A stretch of 64,000 nt of DNA from Calamus simplicifolius (lineage: Eukaryota > Streptophyta > Magnoliopsida > Arecales > Arecaceae): contig UESW01001604.1 in assembly GCA_900491605.1 (NCBI GenBank), positions 278,285-342,284 on the forward strand, in the 5' to 3' direction. Position numbers and translations under genes: made by a program. Numbering within the stretch: the stretch's first letter is position 1; the number at the start of each line of letters is the position of its first letter. Below the pieces are notes generated by a model. The model did not search any database. It was not told where the DNA came from and saw nothing but the letters and a program-made list of their open reading frames with translations. This document shows, piece after piece, positions 22,001 through 31,263 of the stretch.

Positions 22001-25000
22001 ATCTTTTGCACCTTAACCCCTTTCACTCCTTCTGAATGGCCTTTTCTATATCATGAAGAGCAGATCTTTATAATAGTCATTTCATTCTCACTAAGTACCT
22101 TAAATATAAAATAGATCTTCAATTCTATGAGCTCAGAGTCTTAAATGTCAAAAATTATTGATTTCACCTTTTGTTATGCTCCAATGTCACCCAGACACAG
22201 GATGTGGGTTTCAAGAGTTCAAGCATCCTTAAGAACCCAACACAACAATCTTTGAAAACTAGGAGGCATGGACATGCGTGCGTGCATAGCAATCACTGAA
22301 GCCTAAGACAAGTAGACAAATCTATTAGATTATTTCTGTGTTTAGATACGAATGAGCGTGTATAAACACAGATTCATGTGGGTATTATATGCCTCTTGAG
22401 AGTAAGGGAGGGAGGGGGAAGGGCCATCCTCCTTGAAGTCCCCTGAGAAGGGCAGCAAACAGCACTTTGCTGGTTCAGCTAGGAAAGGATAAGAGGAAAG
22501 AAAAACAGTGAGAAAGAAGAGGAAGGGCATCAAAGATAAGGCATCAAGGTAAACAGGAAGGTTAGAGGTTTGGCAAGCCCTAATATTTCTTTCTTTTTCC
22601 TTCTCCACATTTCCTTCCATGGCTATGTCAAGGCAAACCCATGGCGTTCTTTTCTTTCCTCTTGATTTACTTTTTCCTTCTTAGCTAGGACAAGATACTA
22701 AATCAAGGGATCCAAATTGTGGTCTTCCTTTCTTCATTTCCGTCTGGTTGAATCACCTTGACATTGTGATCAGTTTTCTTTTCCTCCTCCCTCCTCATTT
22801 TGACAGTAGAACACAGAAATTGTGGCCCAGCTATGTCCATTGCATATCCATCCCATGTCTGATACATGTCATAGCCAAGTCAGCATGGGACACAATAAAA
22901 AAATCTGAAAAGTGCCATGTCTGAGTAACACCGTCTTTTGTTATTCACAAGAAACATTCTTGTATGCAGTATATGATCACAGAAAAAAAATGTCCTGAGT
23001 TGAAAGGGTGGGTTTCAATTGTCAAAACAAACTAAAATTTATGTACTTATGGGTCAGCAGCATACATTGCAGAAACAGTGTAACTAATAATCATTCATCA
23101 ATAAGATCTGACAAGGTATTACCAATGAATTAAGGCCGCGTTTGGGATGTTGGATGGGATTGGATTGGATTTCCAATCCAGTGTTTGGGAGAGAAGGAGA
23201 AAAGGTTGTATATCATAGGCCTCACCAAAATGTTGGTTTGGTATGCCTGAAAAGGCTGGATTGCCAAATCCAAGGGGGGCTTGGGAATGGAAAGTCCGTG
23301 GGATTGGATTGCTAATCAAGCCTAAAAGGGCTGATACATAAGTTCAAAGAGAAAAACAGATCAGCAGACTGAAAATATTATCTTCTGAATCCAGCATTCA
23401 GTGATTTGGAAATAATTACAACTTCATTGACATAAGAATTGTCATCACTCTACAAAACCCAGAACCATAATACCAATAATATGAAAGAATTTAAGAAGTC
23501 AAAAATACTGATGGAGATCTAAAAGATTTGTACTGCATGCAACACTATATTTTAAGCTTGTACAATGTAAAGCACTCCATATAGCTACATCTTCACACCT
23601 TTTTCTCATTGTGATGTATATTCATAATAACAAATACTTATGTGACTAATTTAGAAGGGAGTTTAACAGCAGGTCTGTAAAAGGTCTAGATCAAATGATC
23701 TGAAAACAAGTAAATTATTTAGTACTATTTGATGTTATGAATGGTACAGCATATATAGTAAAGTTTGATCCACGCTTATATGGGCAATAATCCAAAAAAA
23801 TTCCAGCAGTTCCGCAATTTATTTGAAGCAGTGCCAGTTAAAAAACTTGCCTTGCAAGTTAGTTCTCCTTGGAAACCTCCTGCAACCATCAAACCATTCT
23901 TTACTGCCAGTGTACTGATTTGAGATTGTGTAAATCCTTCTAGCAAACTTCCAGGGTATTTCTGAAAAACCAAAAAGCAGGATATTCTTCAACTGCTCAA
24001 GAGACATGTCTGAAAAGATATTCATTAAGGCAAAATATTCAGCCAAAAAATAGAAAGAAACGGCATCTAAAAGAAATGAACGAAACAATCCTTAAATTTC
24101 TCTTCATTTGCAAGACAGCATTATTCTGATGAATAATGAGCAAAGAAGTATAGCAAAAACCTCCACAGGAGCCACATGTCCAGAGAAATTGAGGACCTCT
24201 GACAAACTGCTAGATATTGATGACCAATGAATAACTGAAGAATTTGACAGAACATAGACATCATGCTTGGAAGTTGCCCAGACCAAGTTCCTTAGCTGTA
24301 GACAAAAAGCTCATTTAGTTGTCACCCATAGGAGAAAGACATGAAACAGTCACAAGATATAAGACATCAAACCATGAACAGATCCAATAAACATTGTAAA
24401 TCAAAATGTTTACTCAGAGCAAGATATCAAAGGTAGGCTAAGCGTAAGTTTTTTTGTTTAGTTGATTGGGTGTCAGTTGACTGGGCTCATTGATTCTAAT
24501 CTGGGCATGTATTACACTAGTAACAGAATCTCTGCATTGCCATCATGGATACAAGAAATGAACCCATAGGAAAGTCAAAAGATTGAGAGAAGAAAGCAAG
24601 CAATTAGACTGAGACTTTGCTAGGTTGGCCATCCAAACCTAGTGAATATTTGCCCAATTCTCGTGAGGCTTGGGTTGAAAACCTTTTTCTAGTCAGATTA
24701 GCCAAAGCCAAATTTGTGTGCTAGGGCTTCCAAGTCAACCCATCCCAAAGCTGCCATTATTTTTATAACTGGGCTGTGAACCTGACCCAACCAAAGCTAG
24801 GCCTGAATTAGTGTATATTTATAATCAAAATTCTACTAAAATACGACCTAGACCAACCTGACCTAGCCAATCTAACCAAAATTCAACCAAATTCTGTTTA
24901 GATTGCAAAATTTGCTGGAATGTTGGGCTTAAATTCAGTTTGCATCAGTTCTATTGTCAGATTGGTCATATCAGATTACATATTTTAGTTGAGTCGGGTC

Positions 25001-26773
25001 AGGATGGCCCTTAACCTTGCCCAGCCCAACCAAGTTGCAGCTCTTCACAAACAAGAAGTACCCAGGAGAAGAGCACATGATATAAATCCAACAAGGCTGG
25101 CATCATGAATGTTGTTAGTGTTGTCTAAAAGGGTGGAGACATAAGATGCTAGCTTTCTAATCCATATGTTTCAAGGCAAGTTGGTGGAGACCATACCCAT
25201 CAACAGAAGCCCAGAGTGATCTGACAGGAAGCACTCTGCCATCAGAAGGCATCCAATGGTAGAATGTCTCTGTTAAAAGATATAAGGTTATTTCTTTTAG
25301 TTTATTTCTTTTAGTAACAAAGTATAAGCTTAGATATGAGTAAAACCTAGGTTAGAAATTCTAGGGATGGCAAATCATGTCAATGGATCATAAACAAGTC
25401 AGATCAACTTTAAAGTATAATCTCGAGTTAGAAATCTAGACCACCAAACTCGTCTATTGGATGGGTTAAACAACACGATCCACGTAACCCATTTAATCTA
25501 TATAACCTATGTGACCCGTATAACCCATGTAATTTGTATAAAACCGGTGTAACTGTGTAACCTGTATAACCTATGTAACATGTTTAATACCAATTCACTT
25601 ATAAAGTAATTATATGTTAAAAATCATAACTAAAGCATAAATAAAAATATTTTCATTCAAGGAAGAAAAAGAGAGAAACATAAAATCCGTACATAAGCAT
25701 ATAATCATCATCATAAAATAATAATTAATTAAAGGATGATATTAACTTAGATAAATAGTATTGAGGATCATATCCGGATTGGCGGGTTAGGTTATACGAA
25801 GTGACCCATTTAATAATCAAGTCAATTACGAATCAATTTCAGGTTAGCGAGTCAACCCATGATCCAACATGTTTAATAATCATGCCTAACGGATCAATCC
25901 AATTTTGACCTTAACTTATTTATGTTCAACCCGAGGTCCTGAACCCACTAATTTCATGCCAAATTCGAGTCATGCTCATAAGTCGTGTCCAAAATTGCCA
26001 CCCCTAAGAAATCCACCCTTATCCAATTTCAGCAGGGCATCCTCCCATTCTAGTTCTCAAAAAACTATGGCGGTTATATGATGGAAATATATGATTTCCT
26101 GTCTTTGCATAAATCCAACTACTTTGTCAAATTCTAAAGATAATTTATATCCATTTTGGCTCTTTTATCAAAATATAATCAGTTAAAATTTAAGAATGAT
26201 CTACAACTTGCCCTTGTCCAACATTAGTTAATGTTACATAGTCAATCAGCATGATAGCCAAGGACCCAAGTGTCCTTAATGCTATAAATGTTTACCTCCA
26301 AAAACCCCAATATGGGCATTCTCATACAAGGCAATTTCTAAAAATAAAAATATGTTAGTGACTCATGAAAGTTGGTTAGTCCAGAGCACCTTTAATCATA
26401 GATTACTTAAGAACAAGGTGTGTTGTACTAGTCAATACGCTACTATATCGTACAGGGCAAACCGTACTGCATGAGTTAATTCTACTTAGTGTATGACCGA
26501 TATGAGATTAAACGTACGCTAACATTAGCTAGAAGATATTATTTGGATTTCTTGACCCTGTATAAGTATCCAATATCTACTTAGTGTATGACCGATATGA
26601 GATTAAACATACACTAACACAAGCTTCCGCACCTTTATCTCAGAAACTCTAATGTTATATCATACTTAACATTTCTACAATCAATTCTATGCGTATACTT
26701 AAAATATTGTTGATCCCTATGAGAATTTTTTTTTTTAAGACAAGCAAAGGAGCTCCCATTCAAACATCATGGT

Positions 26774-26809
<36 letters not shown>

Positions 26810-28753
26810 CAAACCCCAAGAAAAAGTATCGAAGTAGGAGAAAAGTTGAACCCCCCAAAAGTTCCCATTATAGCATATTAGATGAAAAGAATGTGGGTTC
26901 AAGATTTCCATATTCTAATATTGCACTACCTAAACTATCATTGCTTCATATTTTACACACCCCCCCCCCCCAAAAAAAAAACTAAAATAAAATAAAATCC
27001 TTGGTTGTCCTGTACCATTTTTGCTACACCATCCTTCAAATGTAAAAAACATAAAGCACAAAATCTTCAAAGCATCAAAGTCATTAACTCATTTAAGACC
27101 AAACATGCCGTGAGCTAAGAGAGGCATCAAATGTTAATTCATGTCAATTACATCCAAAACAAACATAGACCTTATCGCATAAAATCTCAAGAAAATTTAA
27201 TCTTGAGTGATTAACTCTCCAATATAATTGGACCTAATTTTCCTTTTAATACCTAAAGTCTCGTAGTGGAAGAAACAAGAAGTCTCAAACTTCACATGGA
27301 TCTAAAATGATGCAATAGTTTGATGCATGTGACTTCCATGACACATACTGATTTATCTAAAGGGGATTTGATCTTTGATACATATGATTTAGTGTTTGGC
27401 CTTTGCCATGTACTCTAAATTCACCTCAATAAGAAAAGTGGCTTAGATTTGGGTCAAAAGTCTACAATGATGGGCGTCCTACTATGTCTCTATGAAATGT
27501 TCCCAAGAAAGAATAAATTGCAAGATAGAAGTCATATGAATAACTAAACAAGTCTTTGCAAATAACAAAATTTGTCTGTCAACCAAGCTAATACCTAAAA
27601 TCAATGCCCCACATTTTAATTCATCTATCAATAAGAATGCGAGATAAAATGAGAGAAAATCAATTACGGTGATTTGGACATATACAATAAAACCTTTTAG
27701 ATGTTTCAGTTAGAAAGAGTGATCTTTTAACCGTCCATGATACTGATAGAGGTAGAGATAAACCTAAACTAATATGAACAGAAATAATTAAGAAAGATAT
27801 AACTATTTGTAATTTAAGTGTCGATTTAGTCCTCAATAGAGCAGAATGGAGGAAGCAGATTCATGTAACCGACCCCGTGTAGTTGGAAAAAGTTTAGATG
27901 AGTTGAGTATCAATAAGAATATGACAAAAAGCAAGAGTAAAGATACACACATAAATAGGATTGATTCAAAGACAATAAGACACAAGATAAATGGATAAAG
28001 TATTTAAATGTGCCACTACCACAGACAAAATAAAAGATTCATAGACCTGAAAATGAAGAATCGAGGGCTTGACCAATCTCGTATTATACTGAAATTCATA
28101 ATAATTGCCACCTTTCTCCACTTGCTTGCAAATCTAAACAAAATGGAAAACCTTGAGTAAGAAACAGCAAGCACGACGGCATAATCTAAATGTAGTTACA
28201 CCCAATACAAAATGGTGATGAGCAAAAACTTTGTCCATAAGCTCGCCGGATGAAGGAATGTTCTCATAATTCTTGTACTGCTGTACACGAGTCTGTCTGT
28301 AATCCTGCCTTGTTATTTGTAGCCTCTTCCATGGGATACCTTGGATATCCTGCCCTCTCCTGGCTTGAGCTGAAGACGTGTCTGTCACTCTGGTAAGCTG
28401 CCCCCAATTCATAGTGGTTTGTCAGGATAAGTACTTTCTGTTTAGATATTATAGACTAGAAACCAGTAAACTTTTTGCTAGAATAAAAGGTATTATATGG
28501 CAATAGCTACTTTGAAAAGGTTAGCATACCCCATAGCACCATTCAAATTATCTACAAGCTATTCATTGAAACTGTCAAATCCAAATGGCATGAATACATT
28601 GAGAAGGAAACTAACCAGATCATACTCATCAAAATCTTCACCTTGACCTCTGTCTCCATCATAGAATTCCTCTTCCATCTCATCATCCATGGCATTTCCC
28701 ATATCAACCTCATCAGCCACGTAGTCAACTTCATCAGCTCTATTCATTGCCAT
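5913..28753 (-). CDS. WD-repeat protein, plant 'C2A9.03-like' family, nine coding exons, one frameshift
   Basis: Exons on the minus strand are 28753-28616, 28397-28230, 28133-28047, 24295-24161, 23961-23851, 7005-6914, 6833-6728, 6560-6474 and 6325-5913. All junctions keep frame; introns are GT-AG except intron 5, which is GC-AG. The product is about 445 residues, the usual length of this plant family as I recall it. It has an acidic N-terminus (residues 1-46, VADEVDMGNAMDDEMEEEF), a conserved AQARRGQDIQGIPW block near 56, and WD/beta-propeller repeats, clearest from 309 (GHLDYSFASAWHPHGMTFAT, then CRVWDIR). The last exon lacks one base near 6156-6163, shifting frame until restored; the coding total (1337) is one short of a multiple of three. 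The start at 28753 gives MAMNRADEV; 28747 is an alternative. The function of this family is not established; a scaffold role is inferred from the propeller. Confidence 0.9.
8784..8905. repeat. Two-copy tandem duplication
   Basis: The segment beginning GGGGCAAGAGATGAACCACT and ending AATAAACTTTGA occurs twice in direct succession with a period near 62 bases. The copies differ at a few positions. Confidence 0.8.
11148..11420 (+). CDS. Small unrecognised ORF, 90 codons
   Basis: An open frame inside intron 5 on the strand opposite the host gene. It encodes a mixed charged peptide (VEFLRLSKKADVLTKIDEAI in the middle). I do not recognise a family, and no splice or promoter signal supports it. It may be a decayed transposon or retrogene fragment, or chance. 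Confidence 0.2.
   Translation: MPTSYQRAMEIGQLPKGLQLEMHKWNGGQLAERVAPCSDVPRVEFLRLSKKADVLTKIDEAIIKAKRLGTTQGEHLKDPMPHANDMAVVE
11915..12100 (+). other. Gly/Arg-rich reading frame split by the chromovirus (left part)
   Basis: The frame up to the insertion ends GYEGGR. With the element and one target duplication removed, it continues at 19016 as GGGKGRGRGYGIIRGEGYQ before a TAG. RGG/GYG-rich tails occur in RNA-binding proteins, so this may be the remnant of a retrocopied gene tail. It is unspliced, short and unsupported by any upstream domain, so chance remains possible. Confidence 0.2.
12180..12480 (+). repeat. GC-rich tandem array in the chromovirus 5' LTR
   Basis: Imperfect units around GCCTTGGCCGCGCGGAGCAT and related variants, about a dozen copies. 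The 3' LTR has a shorter version at 17920-18150. The units lack stop codons in several frames, which produces spurious ORFs of up to 193 and 296 codons. Confidence 0.85.
12825..13035 (+). repeat. Three-copy tandem repeat of about 67 bp in the chromovirus LTR
   Basis: Each unit contains GGACCGTTGCTCGGAGCACG or a close variant, then GACGCAAGGC. Three copies occur here and three in the 3' LTR (18500-18712). Confidence 0.8.
13336..13347 (+). other. Chromovirus primer-binding site
   Basis: TGTTATCAGAGC begins two bases after the 5' LTR. It differs at one base from TGGTATCAGAGC, the initiator-Met tRNA complement used by many plant retrotransposons. Confidence 0.85.
13407..14225 (+). pseudogene. 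Chromovirus gag, N-terminal and capsid part
   Basis: A 272-codon segment. The capsid-like region (FLWDIEQYFKAARVLEEMVP through DDLGR...ALKQELKEQFLPCNS) matches the retrotransposon gag domain of plant chromoviruses. The frame changes near 14150: the downstream Lys-rich and zinc-knuckle part is in another frame. Chromovirus gag and pol are normally one frame, so this is most likely a mutation or sequence error. Confidence 0.85.
14222..14608 (+). pseudogene. Chromovirus zinc knuckle and protease
   Basis: Starts with a Lys-rich stretch and a zinc knuckle (CYICNGPHYFKDCPKRG), followed by the aspartic protease active site MIDTGATHNFV. It ends at an in-frame TAA (14606-14608). The same frame continues from 14609 into the RT. 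The stop sits where a CAA codon would make sense. Confidence 0.85.
14618..15580 (+). pseudogene. Chromovirus reverse transcriptase
   Basis: A 320-codon open segment in frame with the protease. It holds the protease C-terminal half and the RT with motifs SLRLYIDYRSLNK, FTKLDLRSGYWQVRI, MPFSLTNTPATF and the catalytic YLDD (VAIYLDDIVIYS). It ends at TAG 15578-15580, after which the same frame continues. The catalytic residues are present. Confidence 0.9.
15581..16243 (+). pseudogene. Chromovirus RT thumb and RNase H
   Basis: In frame with the RT. Contains KCEFCLREKFLGHLVGNG, the connection region FLGLANYYRKFIAGYS, and the RNase H (HTNASDVAVGGVLVQD, then HEKEMLAMVHCLRTWRVYL). Near 16240 one base appears to be missing, which shifts frame into a TGA. 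A TAG at 16266-16268 follows in the restored frame. Confidence 0.88.
16374..17081 (+). pseudogene. Chromovirus integrase, zinc-binding and catalytic core
   Basis: The HHCC-type zinc region (GHPGREHMM, then SCLSCQQDK) is followed by the DDE core: MDFIGGFPKVGG with the first Asp, IISDRDPRFMGRFW with the second, and NHPQTDGQTKR leading to the Glu. It ends at TGA 17079-17081 in a position expected to be Trp. The frame continues beyond the stop. Confidence 0.9.
17088..17333 (+). pseudogene. Chromovirus integrase, C-terminal segment
   Basis: Same frame as the catalytic core. It carries SAQFYYNLHRSSATGFSPFE and the helical stretch AQDSLDKAAKRMKKYADRGR. It stops at TGA 17331-17333, where Arg (CGA) would be expected. 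Confidence 0.88.
17349..17843 (+). pseudogene. Chromovirus integrase tail with chromodomain
   Basis: Begins with the GPY/F-like module (VGDKVMLKL, then RYDGPFEVVKRVGSVAYKL, HPTFHVSFLKPYY). The chromodomain follows: EIQKILDHR, EYLVHWKG, ASWEKEANL. Chromodomains of such integrases are thought to direct insertion to particular chromatin. The frame ends just inside the 3' LTR. Confidence 0.9.
17827..19010 (+). repeat. 3' LTR of the chromovirus
   Basis: 1184 bp, same ends as the 5' LTR, followed by GTAGG. The last codons of pol run a few bases into it. A purine-rich tract (GGCGGGGAAGG, 17814-17824) sits just upstream as the probable polypurine tract. Confidence 0.93.
23133..23330. mobile_element. 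Possible MITE fragment
   Basis: Starts after TTAA with GGCCGCGTTTGGGATGTTGG, a start typical of small plant inverted-repeat elements. The interior repeats GGATTGGATT. A matching inverted terminus is not clear on the right side, so the copy is partial or the call is wrong. Confidence 0.35.
23844..23850 (-). other. GC 5' splice site of WD-repeat intron 5
   Basis: The minus strand reads ACTTGCAAG|GCAAGTT. The protein frame requires the junction here, and exon 6 (acceptor TGTGCAG at 7006) continues the conserved sequence. No usable GT is present at the position. GC donors form a small known class of U2 introns and normally have a strong flanking consensus, as here. The intron runs from 7006 to 23850. 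Confidence 0.8.
23851..24295 (-). CDS. Coding exons 4-5 of the WD-repeat gene
   Basis: Exon 4 (24161-24295) is 45 codons beginning LRNLVWATSKHDVYVL and ending GHVAPVE. Exon 5 (23851-23961) is 37 codons from KYPGSLLEGFTQSQISTLAV to GGFQGELTCK. Both are phase 0 at both ends. The donor after exon 5 reads CAAG|GCAAGT, a GC donor with an otherwise perfect consensus. Confidence 0.88.
25362..26006. mobile_element. hAT-like MITE, 645 bp
   Basis: Terminal inverted repeats are TAGGGATGGCAA (left) and TTGCCACCCCTA (right), 11 of 12 matching. They are flanked by 8 bp duplications AGAAATTC / AGAAATCC (7 of 8 matching), which is the hAT target-site size. No transposase is encoded. The interior has irregular 12-13 bp repeats such as GTATAACCCATGTAA at about 25480-25580. 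Confidence 0.75.
26776..26809. repeat. (GA)n microsatellite
   Basis: About 16 consecutive GA units. A pure C tract followed by an A tract lies further on at 26960-26981. Confidence 0.95.
27590..27905 (+). mobile_element. 3' end of an RTE-type LINE
   Basis: Plus-strand translation gives the ending common to plant RTE-clade LINEs, MRE.QLRWFGHIQ, then RGRDKPKLIW, then NRAEWRKQIHVTDPV, with stops and shifts between. The tail AGTTGGAAAAAGTTTAGATG resembles another copy at 20.77 kb. It lies in intron 3, antisense to the host gene. Confidence 0.65.
28047..28753 (-). CDS. Coding exons 1-3 of the WD-repeat gene
   Basis: Exon 1 (28616-28753) is the acidic N-terminus ending FDEYDL. Exon 2 (28230-28397) is LTRVTDTSSAQARRGQDIQG through GELMDK. 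Exon 3 (28047-28133) is ICKQVEKGGNYYEFQYNTRL through ILHFQ. All junctions are phase 0 with GT-AG borders. The start lies just after a probable 5' UTR intron acceptor (GCGCAG|GTATG at 28759). If that intron is not used, the frame opens further upstream to a Met at 28774. Confidence 0.85.
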
Positions 28754-28757
28754 GCAT
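28740..28757 (-). promoter_or_regulatory. Minimal upstream ORF overlapping the WD-repeat start codon
   Basis: An ATG at 28757, four bases before the chosen start, opens a 5-codon frame ending in TAG at 28740-28742. If the 5' UTR intron is spliced at 28759, this ATG would be the first in the exon, immediately after the junction. It could lower translation of the main frame. This depends on the inferred splice site. Confidence 0.35.
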
Positions 28758-29555
28758 ACCTGCGCTAGGACCATGACAAAATCAGTTTGGCCTAGTTAAT
28801 TTTATTGTACTTTGGCAAAAAAAGCTAGCTATCAAGGTAGAACACTTATCATTTCATCCACTAATAAATCTGAAACACAAACATAAAATAAGAACGCAAA
28901 GAACCAGAGCAGGAGAAAGCAGAAAGCAATAAAAATTGTGCCTTCGTTAAAAACTATCCAAAAAATGTTTAAAAAAAAAACTTCATCTCTCCTTGTGGAG
29001 TAGCGAAATTCGTCGAGAAAGGGGAGAGAGAAAATAAAAAGAAGAGAAAGCCTTTCGTTCAATTATCTTGGTTTTAGGGTTTCAGATAGCTTTTGCACTT
29101 GGATTGCGAACAAACTGGCTTCCCTTCCCTTCCTTAGGGTTCTGATCCACCGAACCCTCTCGCTCCTCCACCAACATTAAAAATGAAAAACAAAACAAAT
29201 CAGGGAAAAGAAATCTAACAAAAAAAAAATCCCCAAACCAAGAAAAGAATCCCTCCTAAAACTAACAATTAAAAAACCAAAAACAATCAAATGAGCAAGA
29301 GATGACAGCGAACAACAGAACAAATCAAACCAAAAATATATACATGTAAAAACGACACAACCCTAGAGGCAGAACGCTTCCACCTCCGAGCACACACGAG
29401 GGATGGCAACCGAAGAGAGATGAGATCGAGGAACCTCGCGAAGATTGGTACCGCGTTTTTGGTAGGTGGTCTTTTTGTCTTCTCACTTCGGCGGTCGGCC
29501 AAACCGACTCTTCGCGGGCAGAGTTCCTCGAGCCGGTCTTGTCAGCGATGAGCAT
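28754..29555 (-). promoter_or_regulatory. 5' UTR and promoter region of the WD-repeat gene
   Basis: Upstream of the start on the minus strand lie a probable 5' UTR intron (acceptor at 28760-28762), pyrimidine-rich sequence around 28970-29060, and AACCCTAA motifs near 29080 and 29140 of the telo-box type often found in plant promoters. I cannot place the transcription start. Confidence 0.4.
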
Positions 29556-30102
29556 TCATTTCTTTCCCTCTTTAAAATATGTTTAAAATAGTATGAGAAG
29601 ATAATTAATTAAGCGGGAAAGAAAGGGCTGGTAAAAGGAATGCCACGAGCCCACCCCCGTAAAGCTGGCAAAGCAACGAGAATCCGCAATGCAAACCCTT
29701 TTATCATTATTTTATTATTTATTACATAAAATTTTTAGCAAATTTGAAAAAAAAAAATTTAATGCCAAAATGAGTTAAAATTTTATTTTACAAAATTATA
29801 CTCATTAACAGTTTTCTTTATTTATAAAAAATGATATGCATACATTTAAGGCTAAAAAATTCTACCATAATGAATATCAATACAAGTAATTAGTTACTAT
29901 AAAAGATTATTTAATTAAGTAAACTTTATAATTCTATCCTCTATTGTATTATGAGAGTTTAATATCATCATGCAGTTAATAGTAAGTATTTAGTACTTAA
30001 CCCATAAATCCAACCCATAGCGTACTCAAGTCAGACATATTTAAGTTTATTGGGTTCAAGTTACAAGCGGCTTAACACATTTATCAAACCAATTCGGTTC
30101 AG
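29556..30102. other. AT-rich intergenic DNA
   Basis: No gene, element end or RNA signal seen. Confidence 0.5.
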
Positions 30103-31263
30103 ATTTAAGTTGTGTTTGATGCATTATGAGTAATCCTAAATGGTAATATGAATTGCATATATGATAGATGATTATCGGATGAAGTGCCAGTAATGTTAAT
30201 TACGTATTTGGTATACACATAATGTATTGATTACGTATGACAAATAGATTATCATCATATAACATCAAATTTTCAAAATACTCCTAAATCAAATTCATAT
30301 ACTAACCAAATCTATTAAAAATTTTTAAAATACCCCTAAATCAAAGTATTTATATATAGTAGAAAGTACTAGATTTATTTTTTAATATTAAAATATATTT
30401 TTAATATTTAAACATTTATTCAATATTTTTATTCTTAAACTTTCAATTATCATAATTTATTTATTATATTTAAAAATAATTTATTTTTAATATTTTGTTA
30501 TATAAAATTAATTAAAATTAATAGAATAATTGATATATTATTTTTTTAATTTTATTTTTTTAAGTATTAAATTAATTAAAAATTAATTAAAAATTTTAAT
30601 TAATTTAATTAATATTTAAAATTATTTTAAAAATAATTTTAAAAAATAAAAAATATATTTTTTAAAATTAAATTTTTAATTAATTTAATATTTAAAAAAT
30701 AAAATTAATTAATTTAAAAAAATTAAATAATTAATTTTTTAATTAATTTAATTTTTAATCAATTTAATTTTTTTAATTAATTCAATTTTAATTGATTTTT
30801 TTATTTTTTTTAATTTATTTTAATTTTTTTTTTAAATTTAAAAAATAGTAATTAATTTTTTTATTTTTTTGTTATTTTTTATTTTTTTTTTAGCGATTTC
30901 TTATACTATATTTTTTTATTTTTTTTAATTTTTTTTATTCAATATTTTTCTTTTCTATGGATAATGCCACGGTTTATTTTTATTTGAGATATGAGAAAAA
31001 GATAACGGTGGCGTGACAGTAGAAAAGAGAAAAAGAAGGGAATGATTTTATTGAATAAAGAATTTTATTTTTACAAAAGATGTAGGGATAATTTTCAAAA
31101 AAATTATTAGATTATACATATATAACCATCTTCCGTTGAGATAATTTGGATTACCACTGCATATAGATTGTCATTCAAAATATGTGCTAAACATGATTAT
31201 CTGGTAGGTCTCATTTAAATTATCGTAATCTGGATATTACCTACCACCAAATGGCCCCTTAGA
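30103..31263. mobile_element. AT-rich element with weak inverted ends
   Basis: The left border TTTAAGTTGTGTTTGATGCA and the right border CCACCAAATGGCCCCTTA are loosely inverted and both sit next to TTA-like trinucleotides, as in Tourist-type elements. The centre (30380-30960) is almost pure A/T made of TTAATT and AATTTT words. The borders are imperfect, so the call is tentative. Confidence 0.3.

Larger units (their letters stand above)
19016..23850. other. Intron 5 of the WD-repeat gene, part upstream of the chromovirus
   Basis: About 4.8 kb without a supportable gene. It contains a sequence at 20767-20795 (GGGAAAAGGCTTAGATGAGT) that matches the tail of the RTE-type LINE at 27.9 kb, and a small MITE-like segment at 23133-23330 beginning GGCCGCGTTTGGGATG. 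The rest is moderately AT-rich and shows no clear structure. Confidence 0.55.
24296..28046. other. Intron 3 of the WD-repeat gene
   Basis: A 3.75 kb GT-AG intron between exons 3 and 4. It contains a hAT-like MITE (25362-26006), a two-copy direct repeat (26487-26527 and 26580-26620, CTTAGTGTATGACCGATATG), a GA microsatellite and poly-C tract, and an RTE-type LINE 3' end. Confidence 0.8.
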
